DNA of 21,296 nucleotides, taken from positions 1 to 21,296 of the forward strand of contig JAUMYR010000028.1 in assembly GCA_030528545.1 (NCBI GenBank), in the 5' to 3' direction. Position 1 is the stretch's first letter. Each line of letters starts with the position of its first letter. Below the pieces are notes generated by a model, which worked only from the letters and a program-made list of their open reading frames with translations, made no database searches and was not told the DNA's origin. Both the position numbers and the translations under genes were made by a program. Below, one piece after another: positions 15,316 through 21,296 of this stretch. Source of the stretch: Propionibacteriaceae bacterium (GTDB lineage Bacteria > Actinomycetota > Actinomycetes > Propionibacteriales > Propionibacteriaceae).

Positions 15316-17330
15316 GACGCGCCTTCCAGAAACTCTTGACCGATTGCGAAGCTTCCTTCCTCCTGATCCAGGATTCTCTGGGCTTCGGTGCTAGTCGCCG
15401 TCGTTAGCCAGCAAGAGACGCGGTTGGAAGTTGTTGCATAGCTCGCTCGCAGCGAGGTTTCTGCTGGCTGTTCGGGGCTGAGCGACACTACGCAAAAAAG
15501 AGGTTCGGTGCTTTGCGTGAAAGAATTATTCAGAAGCTGGGAGGAGGCGGTTTCGAGCCAGTCGAACTGCTGGGGAACTTCTTCTTCCGAGGTTACTACC
15601 TCGAAGTCTATGTGGGCCCTTCGAGCTCGTACCATGTCCTGATAAGAGGCGTCTCGCAAGACCCCAAGAACCTGACTCACAGTGTCGCCCATGGTGAGTG
15701 AGGAAGTTGACAGCTCGCCGTCCCATTCAGCTTCCGGTAACTCGGAGGACCTGAACAACAGTATTCGGGAGGTGAGTCGATCGGGCAGGTAGGGGGCGAT
15801 TTCCTCTAGCATCTCTTTCCGCGACAGGCCCGGTGGCCAAGAACTCTTTTCGCGCTGCTTAGCGAGTTCTTTCTGCTCGTGGGAGCCAAGGCGCCAGGAA
15901 AGGAAAAGGAATGCGCTGGAGGCTGAGTTTTGCTGGACTGGAGAATCCACCGCCGTTACCTGACCCGGGTGCAGCCGCCGAAGGGTAACCGGTTTGCCGG
16001 TATGGGAGATGCGGACACCCGAATGCAGCATGCGGAGCATGAGGTTATTATCAACTCCGCTGGTGATGGTTTCGTCGTAGCGGAAACGCTGGAGGGTCGC
16101 GGTTTCGATGAACCATGTCCCGTGGCCGGGTGCGCCGCCCTTCTCAGCAGCGGTGGCGAGGCTGGGTACCATCGACACAATCAGTGTCAGCTCACCGCTC
16201 TCATCATCGAAGTTGACGAAAGATCCACAGTTTCCTGCTGTGCCCGGTTGCAGTCCCTCGAGGTGCCACTCTAGGCGCCGTGGATGCATCAGATCATCAT
16301 CATCGATGACGGCTGTGTAGTAGCCTCGGCTCAGTTGCAAGATATGGTTTCGTGCGGCTGATATTCCCCTGGGTTCTTGCCAGAAGTAGCGGAGGCGGGG
16401 GTCGCCGAAGGATTCAACGACCCGCCTGGCGTCATCGGTCCCGCCGTCATCAACAATGATCGCTTCAAAATCATGTACGGTCTGAGCGAGTACTGACTGA
16501 AGTGTCTCCCGAAGGTAGTCTGATCGGTTCTTGGTTGCGATCGCAACGGTGACCAGAGGACGAGCGTCAGAAGTTGGATGAGCCCACCGCAGGGTGTTTC
16601 TAATAAAGGTTGGGTCGTTGTAGACGATATCTTTGTTGAACTGGATAGCGGCCCTTCCTTCAGCCGTTTGTGAGGCTATAGTCCGGCTGGGCGGATGCCA
16701 CATGTGATACATCCGAATATCTGGATCGTCTAGCCAGTGAGTGCGGTACCCGGCGCGCGCCGCACGTTGGGCGAAGTCAATGTCTTCACCGCCGTAGGTG
16801 TGTAGTCGCTCATCGAAGCCGCGGATCTTGTTGAACCCGGAGCGGCTGATGGCCATCATCCCACCGAGCCCCCAACGTGGGCGTAGCCGTGAGACTCGCT
16901 CATACTCGTCCCAGTCATCTGGGTGGGCTGAGACAAAATCGTCGTCGTAGCCTGGCGGGAGGTCACGGCACTGCAGGAACAGCGCGCTATGCGGATTCTG
17001 CATCGCAGTTTCGGTGATCAGCTCCATCGACCGAGGCGAGAAAAGCATATCGGCATCAGTGCTGATCAGGAGGTTTCCTTCGGCTACGGCGAAGCCCGCA
17101 TTGAGGGCGCGTGAGCGCGACCAGTTGGGGTCGCCGGGAGTGTATACGTACCTTGCGCCAATGCTCGAGGCCATCAGCCGGTTGGGTTCGGGGTCAGTCG
17201 AACCGTAATCGGAGATGATGACTTCTCCCACGTAACGGCCAAAGGATGCGCTGATGTGTTCAGCCGCGAGGCGGATGCGCCGGATCCCCCAGTTACGGAA
17301 CCCGATGACTACGGAGACATCAGGCTTCAT
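15312..17330 (-). CDS. Tandem GT2 (GT-A) glycosyltransferase
   Basis: A 672-residue protein with two family-2 glycosyltransferase domains. Domain 1 (about 4-215) has DVSVVIGFRN, the metal-binding DAD (92-94) in ISTDADM, and a galactosyltransferase-like C-terminal region WGLGGMMAISRSGF with GGEDIDF (180-186), as in chondroitin-polymerase-type enzymes. Domain 2 (about 258-460) has VTVAIATKNRSDYLRETLQS, IIVDDGG (291-297), AARNH and VIDDDD (341-346). Residues about 470-672 form a third region I cannot assign. The pairing resembles bifunctional polymerases that alternate two sugars, one possibly a uronate, but specificity is not readable. ATG 17330 follows AAAGGGA at 17337-17343 by 6 nt. The gene overlaps the upstream one by 11 nt and the downstream one by 4 nt. 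No transmembrane helix seen. Confidence 0.87.
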   Translation of the reverse strand: MKPDVSVVIGFRNWGIRRIRLAAEHISASFGRYVGEVIISDYGSTDPEPNRLMASSIGARYVYTPGDPNWSRSRALNAGFAVAEGNLLISTDADMLFSPRSMELITETAMQNPHSALFLQCRDLPPGYDDDFVSAHPDDWDEYERVSRLRPRWGLGGMMAISRSGFNKIRGFDERLHTYGGEDIDFAQRAARAGYRTHWLDDPDIRMYHMWHPPSRTIASQTAEGRAAIQFNKDIVYNDPTFIRNTLRWAHPTSDARPLVTVAIATKNRSDYLRETLQSVLAQTVHDFEAIIVDDGGTDDARRVVESFGDPRLRYFWQEPRGISAARNHILQLSRGYYTAVIDDDDLMHPRRLEWHLEGLQPGTAGNCGSFVNFDDESGELTLIVSMVPSLATAAEKGGAPGHGTWFIETATLQRFRYDETITSGVDNNLMLRMLHSGVRISHTGKPVTLRRLHPGQVTAVDSPVQQNSASSAFLFLSWRLGSHEQKELAKQREKSSWPPGLSRKEMLEEIAPYLPDRLTSRILLFRSSELPEAEWDGELSTSSLTMGDTVSQVLGVLRDASYQDMVRARRAHIDFEVVTSEEEVPQQFDWLETASSQLLNNSFTQSTEPLFCVVSLSPEQPAETSLRASYATTSNRVSCWLTTATSTEAQRILDQEEGSFAIGQEFLEGAS

Positions 17331-17712
17331 CGGCTGTCCCTTTCATCGTGATGTAATTGTGGGCCGTCCAAACGCTGCGAGCAAGAAGCCTGAAGTCTTT
17401 GACGGTGGCCCGCAGATCAAGGTGCTTGCCTTCGGGTCCCCAGGGGTGGAGCTCGATCACGATCTCGCGACAGTCGGGTGGTATCTGGAAGTTCCGGAGA
17501 ACGATTTTCCCAGGTTGCTCACTTGGTGAGACATATTGAAAGTGAGCGTTGAGTGTCTCCGACCAACGCATAGCCAGGGTGTTGCCCTGCTGGGGCGTGG
17601 GCATCTCGAAGCGGAAAGCGGCGACCATGCTCTTGGGCTCGATCGCCGTCCGGGTGTATACTTCGAGGCACGCATCGCGTGCCGTGAAGAGGAGAGTAAA
17701 ACGCTTTCTCAT
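17320..17712 (-). CDS. Small unrecognised beta-rich protein
   Basis: 130 residues, family not recognised. It has alternating hydrophobic strands (KRFTLLFTA, MVAAFRFEM, KIVLRNFQI, REIVIELHPWG) and an end segment SVWTAHNYITMKG, suggesting a small beta-sandwich. No signal peptide. It is the first gene of the minus-strand operon, and its last 11 nt overlap the start of the tandem GT2 enzyme, so it may be a partner or accessory domain of that enzyme. The start is the ATG at 17712, preceded by GGAG (17718-17721, minus strand) at 5 nt. Confidence 0.6.
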   Translation of the reverse strand: MRKRFTLLFTARDACLEVYTRTAIEPKSMVAAFRFEMPTPQQGNTLAMRWSETLNAHFQYVSPSEQPGKIVLRNFQIPPDCREIVIELHPWGPEGKHLDLRATVKDFRLLARSVWTAHNYITMKGTADEA

Positions 17713-17810
17713 CCGGGCTCCGTAGTCGTGGGAAGAGATCTTGGGCCGACAGCAAGAGTACCGTAGTTTTTCTGGGCCTTAGCTTCGGGAGCCTGAAGGC
17801 AAGTGGGCCG

Positions 17811-17819
17811 TGTGGATAA
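17811..17819 (-). promoter_or_regulatory. Perfect consensus DnaA box in a divergent intergenic region
   Basis: The minus strand reads TTATCCACA, the high-affinity DnaA consensus. It lies in the 214-bp gap between the minus-strand glycosyltransferase operon and lysS. I saw no cluster of further boxes, so it is not an origin. A chance match in 21 kb is quite possible. Confidence 0.3.
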
Positions 17820-17914
17820 CTGAAGGTAGGCGCTAGGGCGGACTAAGTGTGGTCGGCCTGCATGGTCTCGCCACGGAAAGAATGTTCTGCCAAGAAGCTC
17901 CGAGCCTGGGGCGC

Positions 17915-17920
17915 TAGGCT
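17915..17920 (+). promoter_or_regulatory. -10 element for a leaderless lysS transcript
   Basis: TAGGCT (TAnnnT) ends 6 nt before the GTG at 17927, so transcription should begin at or next to the start codon. No Shine-Dalgarno sequence precedes the GTG, as expected for the leaderless transcripts common in actinobacteria. Confidence 0.55.
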
Positions 17921-17926
17921 TGTCCG

Positions 17927-19423
17927 GTGATCGAGCCGACGACTGATTCTGAGCAGACCCAGGTGCGCAAGGCCAAGCGTGCCCGCCTCCTAGAGGCTGG
18001 CACCCAGCCCTATCCGGCTGACCTGTCCAGGAGCCACACCCTCGCCGAGGTCCGCGCGGGGTGGGGGCACCTGGAGGCTGGCCAGGAGACCGGCGACGAG
18101 GTGACCATCGGCGGCCGGGCCGTGTTCATCCGCAACACCGGCAAGTTGGCCTTCGCGACGCTTCAGGACGGCTTCACCGTCGACAGCAACGGTGAGCGGC
18201 TCCAGGTGATGCTGAGCCTCGCCGAGGTGGGCGAGGACGCCCTCGCGGCGTGGAAGTCGGACGTTGACCTCGGCGACCACGTCTGGGTGCGGGGCCGGGT
18301 GATTTCCTCCAAGCGGGGAGAGCTGTCGGTCATGGCGAACGAGTGGCGGATGGCCTCCAAGGCGCTGCGTCCCCTGCCGACGCTGCACAAGGAATTGTCG
18401 GAGGAGTCCCGCGTCCGGCGCCGCTACGCTGACCTGATCGTGCGCGAGGAGGCCCGGTCGGTGTTGCGGACCCGTGCGGCGATCACCCGCGCGATCCGCG
18501 AGACCCTGCACACGCAGGGCTTCCTCGAAGTGGAGACCCCGACCTTGCAGCTCGTCCACGGCGGGGCGGCCGCCCGGCCCTTCAACACCCACCTCAACGC
18601 CTTCGGCATCGACATGAGCCTGCGCATCGCGCTGGAACTGCACCTCAAGCGCACCATGGTCGGCGGCGCCGACCGGGTCTATGAGATGGGCCGGATCTTC
18701 CGTAACGAGGGCATCGACTCGTCTCATTCGGCGGAGTTCACGATGCTGGAGGCCTACATGTCCTGGGGCGACCAGGCCACTATCGCCACGGTGATGAAGT
18801 CCATCGTGATGGCGGCCGCCGAGGTCGCGGGCAAACACCAGATCGAGACCGAGGCCGGTGTCATCGACCTCGACGGAGACTGGACCTGGCTGCCGGTCTA
18901 CCCCGCGGTCTCCGAGGCGCTGGGACGCGAGATCACTACCGAGACCCCCGCGTCCGAGCTGCGGGCGGCCTGTGACGCCCACGAGATCGAGTACGACCCG
19001 GCCTGGGAGGCGGGCAAGCTCGTCATGGAACTCTTCGGCGAACTGGTCGAGCCCGGGCTGATCCAGCCGACCTTCGTCTACGACTACCCGGCGGTCGCCC
19101 AGCCGCTCGCGCGGCCCCACCGCGGCGAGCCCGGCAAGGTCGAGGCCTGGGACCTCATCATCGGGGGCATGGAGCGCGGCACCGGCTTCACCGAGCTGAT
19201 CGACCCGGTGGTGCAGCGCGAGGTACTCACCGCGCAGTCGGTCAAGGCCGCCGCCGGTGACCCCGAGGCCATGCAGCTGGACGAGGACTTCCTGGAAGCC
19301 CTCGAGTACGGCGCCCCGCCGATGGGTGGTCTCGGGCTGGGCGTTGACCGCTTGGTCATGCTGTTCACCGGGGTCGGGATCCGGGAGACCATCCTCTTCC
19401 CCCTCCTCAAGCCGCAGGGGTAG
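17927..19423 (+). CDS. lysS: Lysyl-tRNA synthetase, class II
   Basis: 498 residues, normal length for LysRS. It charges tRNA-Lys with lysine in the cytosol. An N-terminal OB-fold anticodon-binding domain (about 58-150, VTIGGRAVFIRNTGKLAFATL) is followed by the class II catalytic core: motif 1 region FLEVETPTL, the HGGAAARPFNTH segment, motif 2 with FRNEG at 258-262 followed by HSAEFTMLEAYM, and motif 3 GLGLGVDR (468-475). RIALELHLKR differs from the more usual RIAPELYLKR, and the C-terminal half resembles the LysRS domain of actinobacterial LysX-type enzymes. It has no N-terminal membrane domain, so it is not the bifunctional LysX that also makes lysyl-phosphatidylglycerol. Whether it is the only LysRS of the cell cannot be told. 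High GC, in contrast to the genes on its left. It probably has its own leaderless promoter. Confidence 0.93.
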   Translation: MIEPTTDSEQTQVRKAKRARLLEAGTQPYPADLSRSHTLAEVRAGWGHLEAGQETGDEVTIGGRAVFIRNTGKLAFATLQDGFTVDSNGERLQVMLSLAEVGEDALAAWKSDVDLGDHVWVRGRVISSKRGELSVMANEWRMASKALRPLPTLHKELSEESRVRRRYADLIVREEARSVLRTRAAITRAIRETLHTQGFLEVETPTLQLVHGGAAARPFNTHLNAFGIDMSLRIALELHLKRTMVGGADRVYEMGRIFRNEGIDSSHSAEFTMLEAYMSWGDQATIATVMKSIVMAAAEVAGKHQIETEAGVIDLDGDWTWLPVYPAVSEALGREITTETPASELRAACDAHEIEYDPAWEAGKLVMELFGELVEPGLIQPTFVYDYPAVAQPLARPHRGEPGKVEAWDLIIGGMERGTGFTELIDPVVQREVLTAQSVKAAAGDPEAMQLDEDFLEALEYGAPPMGGLGLGVDRLVMLFTGVGIRETILFPLLKPQG

Positions 19424-19431
19424 GAGGGGCT

Positions 19432-19445
19432 GGCCTGCTTAGGCC
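19432..19445. terminator. Small shared hairpin between convergent genes
   Basis: GGCCT-GCTT-AGGCC, a perfect 5-bp stem with a tetraloop. It lies between lysS and the convergent minus-strand gene and overlaps the latter's stop codon (19439-19441). Its position suits a two-way terminator, but the stem is short and there is no U tract on either side. Confidence 0.35.
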
Positions 19446-20134
19446 GAAGGGGCGACCAGGAAGGTGAGCCTGCGCCAGGCATCGGTGGGCGCGATCGGGG
19501 TGAGGGCGGCCTCGGTCTCACCCAGGTCTACCCCGAGCAGGCCAGCCTCGGTATCGATGACGAATGCCGACCCCCGCAGCCGGGCCTTGTCCCCATCCAG
19601 GGCGAAAGCCTCCACCGCCCACCAGTGCCAGGAACCGGCGGTGATCTCCTCGGCGATGTCGGGCCACAGGGGGCGGATCTCGGCGGCGAGATCGCTCACC
19701 GGCGCATCCTCGGGGCCACTGAGCAGCGCCCGCAGCCAAGGGGCAGGGACCGGCTGCGTGCTGACTAGGGCGGGTAGCGGGCTCGGCCGCAGCTGCGTCA
19801 GTCCACCCAGCAGTAGGGGCAGATAGCCCGGGGCCAGGGCCCTCAGGAGGACGTTTTCGCCCACGGTCAGCTCGGCCAGGCAGGCCCGGTCGGCGCCGAC
19901 CCAGACCGTGGCCTCACGCCTCTGCTCGGTTCCGCCCCGGCCGACCCGCACCACGGCCACCGCCTCGCGGAAGGGGACGAGCAGCGCCTCGGCACGTGGC
20001 GTCAGACCTCCCTCCGCGAGTAGGCCCCGGCCCACCAGTTCGGCGGCGTCCTCGCCGGGTTCCCGCCCGGCCACGATGGCCTGGAGCGCGACCCAGACCG
20101 CGCCGCTCAACTCGATATCGTGTTCAGTGCTCAC
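19439..20134 (-). CDS. Unrecognised 231-residue protein of a secretion-like locus
   Basis: Begins MSTEHDIELSGAVWVALQAI and continues as a mixed alpha/beta protein rich in Leu, Ala and Gly, with no signal peptide or membrane helix. The phrases ATVWVGADRACLAELTVGEN, then a long middle and FVIDTEAGLLGVDLGET, loosely recall EspG-like chaperones of ESX secretion systems, but I would not assign it. The GTG at 20134 is chosen because it overlaps the stop of the upstream gene by GTGA; the frame stays open further upstream, but only as a shadow of that gene, with proline/arginine-rich nonsense. Last gene of a minus-strand set of three, convergent with lysS. Confidence 0.65.
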   Translation of the reverse strand: MSTEHDIELSGAVWVALQAIVAGREPGEDAAELVGRGLLAEGGLTPRAEALLVPFREAVAVVRVGRGGTEQRREATVWVGADRACLAELTVGENVLLRALAPGYLPLLLGGLTQLRPSPLPALVSTQPVPAPWLRALLSGPEDAPVSDLAAEIRPLWPDIAEEITAGSWHWWAVEAFALDGDKARLRGSAFVIDTEAGLLGVDLGETEAALTPIAPTDAWRRLTFLVAPSA

Positions 20135-20589
20135 GGCTGGCTCACCCACCCCGGATCGAAACCTTCGGCCAGCTCGCCGAACACTGTGGTCAGCCGGTCG
20201 AAATCGGCGCTGGAACAGGTGAGGGTCAGCACGGCGGCCGACTGGGCCGTGAGCTGGCAGTAGAACTGTTGCTGGGTGTGGTTGCGCCCCTCCAGGGTGA
20301 AGGCCGACAGCTGCATCACGCCGGGGTACCCGCCGAGGCGGGCGGGCTGGCGGTCGATGAGGAACAGCGAGGGGATCAGCTGCCGGGCCGCCTCGGCCGA
20401 GGCCAGGGTCCACTCCTCGAAGGACTGGTCGTCGAGCTCGGCGCGCGTGAGCACAGCGGATGGGCGAATCCCGCCGTGCCCGGCCGGGCCGAGTGCGGCG
20501 AACTCCGCCGGGGGCAGGTGCCCTGGCGGTTCTATTGGGGCCCAGCCGTGCGGAAGCGGAATGGGGCTATCACCATCGAACTTTCTCAT
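20131..20589 (-). CDS. Mog1/PsbP-like (LpqN/DUF1795-like) small protein
   Basis: 152 residues. The pattern fits the Mog1/PsbP-like fold seen in LpqN and DUF1795 proteins: a GW near the start (HGWAPIEPP), a central helix after SFEEW, a GGYPGVMQLSAFTLEG hairpin, then QQQFYCQLTAQSAAVLTLTC and a closing helix SADFDRLTTVFGELAEGFD. Several members of this group accompany secretion systems. No lipobox or signal peptide is present, so it is probably cytosolic. ATG 20589 overlaps the end of the upstream gene by 20 nt; the stop overlaps the next start by 4 nt. Function unknown; the family assignment is moderate. Confidence 0.6.
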   Translation of the reverse strand: MRKFDGDSPIPLPHGWAPIEPPGHLPPAEFAALGPAGHGGIRPSAVLTRAELDDQSFEEWTLASAEAARQLIPSLFLIDRQPARLGGYPGVMQLSAFTLEGRNHTQQQFYCQLTAQSAAVLTLTCSSADFDRLTTVFGELAEGFDPGWVSQP

Positions 20590-21296
20590 CTACCCATTCC
20601 TTGCGCATCGTGTCGGTCGCGTCGGTGCCGGTCTGGCCTGCCCAGCCGCCGAGGAAACCACCGACGATACCGCCGATGACCCCGCCGACCGCGGTGCCGA
20701 CGATCGGCACCACGGACCCGATGGTGGCCCCCGCGATGGCGCCACCGGCGGCCCCTAAGGTGCCCCCCAGGGTGGGCAGGAAGACGTCGCTCACGCCTTC
20801 GATGGAGGCCCGGCTGACCCGGGCGCTGGTGGACAGGGTCGGGTCATGGGAGTCGCGCTCCCACTGCTCGGAGCCGGACTGCCAGGCGTCCCAGCCCGCG
20901 AAGACGAGCGTCACCGGAACCGTCGCACGGCTCGCGAAGCCCTTGGCTCCCTTGCCGAACCCGACCCACCAGCGCTGGGAGCTGGTCGCATTCGGCAGGT
21001 TCTGCCAGTTCGTGACGGTACCGGTCGCGGAGAGCCGGTCGAGCAGGCCGGGCGGCAGCGTGGCATACTTCCCGCCCTCGCGATAGGCGAAGCGGCCAAA
21101 CCTCTGCAGTGCGGCCGTGCCAGTGAGATCGGCTGCATCGGGGGCCAGCTTGGCGGCGAAGAAGAAACCGGCGCCCATGGTGGTCGGGATTCCCAGCGCG
21201 GCCCAGGCGAAGTCCCATCCAGAGGGAGCGGACGCCTGGTCGCAGCCGCGTTGCAGCGCGTTGTGTGCCTGGGCCTCGCTGCTGCGGGCCTCGTCG
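20570..21296 (-). CDS. Glycine-zipper protein, 5' partial
   Basis: The frame is open to the right edge; my reading of the first visible residues is DEARSSEAQAHNALQRG, a charged helix, followed by SGWDFAWAALGIPTTMGAGFFF. A later segment encoded at about 20640-20785 is a long glycine-zipper hydrophobic stretch (GGTLGAAGGAIAGATIG and GGVIGGIVGGFLGGWAGQ), and the protein ends EWVDEKVRW. Such arrangements (helical N-terminus, glycine-zipper end) occur in WXG100/LXG-type exported proteins and in pore- or membrane-inserting proteins. The N-terminal domain that would decide is outside the window. A shorter product starting at the ATG at 21178 is possible but would cut a helix-rich continuous frame. 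First visible gene of the three-gene minus-strand set. Confidence 0.6.
   Translation of the reverse strand, partial: DEARSSEAQAHNALQRGCDQASAPSGWDFAWAALGIPTTMGAGFFFAAKLAPDAADLTGTAALQRFGRFAYREGGKYATLPPGLLDRLSATGTVTNWQNLPNATSSQRWWVGFGKGAKGFASRATVPVTLVFAGWDAWQSGSEQWERDSHDPTLSTSARVSRASIEGVSDVFLPTLGGTLGAAGGAIAGATIGSVVPIVGTAVGGVIGGIVGGFLGGWAGQTGTDATDTMRKEWVDEKVRW

Noticed and set aside
17990..19120. 376-codon minus-strand open frame opposite lysS
   Set aside because: Antisense shadow of a well-conserved synthetase gene; Arg/Gly/Leu-rich with no motif.
20135..20413. N-terminal extension of the 231-residue protein gene
   Set aside because: The extension only reads the neighbouring gene in another frame and gives Pro/Arg-rich sequence. 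The GTG at 20134 overlaps the upstream stop in the usual way.
1..21296. CRISPR array, tRNA or rRNA genes
   Set aside because: No regularly spaced repeats and no tRNA- or rRNA-like segments noticed by eye in the gaps.

Overview
The window comes from a high-GC Gram-positive bacterium, almost certainly an actinomycete (Actinomycetota). The base composition, frequent GTG starts, GTGA/ATGA stop-start overlaps, a lysS that looks leaderless, and a WecC-type dehydrogenase beside many glycosyltransferases all fit. I cannot name the genus from the sequence.

Layout. (1) 3-7137, plus strand, high GC: a tightly packed operon of a UDP-ManNAc dehydrogenase (wecC-like, cut by the left edge), a two-helix membrane protein with a coiled coil, a 717-residue protein with two GT-B glycosyltransferase domains, and a secreted protein with a long beta-rich N-terminal region and three Ig-like repeats. 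(2) 7138-7588: non-coding DNA with a strong hairpin, an inverted repeat and a likely promoter. (3) 7589-12552, plus strand, visibly lower GC: a second, diverged copy of the membrane-protein plus tandem-glycosyltransferase pair, followed by an asparagine-synthetase-like ATP-dependent enzyme. (4) 12553-12861 non-coding, then a second asparagine-synthetase-like gene (12862-14700). (5) 14713-17712, minus strand and converging on region 4: three overlapping genes for a small beta-rich orphan protein, a tandem GT2 glycosyltransferase and a 200-residue orphan protein. (6) 17927-19423: lysyl-tRNA synthetase, high GC, housekeeping. (7) 19439 to the right edge, minus strand: three overlapping genes for a glycine-zipper protein (partial), a Mog1/PsbP-like (LpqN/DUF1795-like) protein and an unrecognised 231-residue protein; the set resembles an accessory locus of a secretion system, but this is tentative.

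How the parts may work together. WecC-type enzymes make the uronic acid sugar UDP-ManNAcA. With six predicted glycosyltransferase domains on three proteins and one secreted protein, the natural reading is synthesis of a uronate-containing surface polysaccharide (teichuronic-acid or capsule type). The two asparagine-synthetase-like enzymes keep the ATP-pyrophosphatase loop but lack the Cys2 glutaminase nucleophile. They could form amides on the uronic acid carboxylates using an amine other than glutamine-derived ammonia. That is inference. The most unusual element is the duplicated pair of a membrane coiled-coil protein, whose soluble end looks like part of a GT-B glycosyltransferase, with a tandem GT-B protein.
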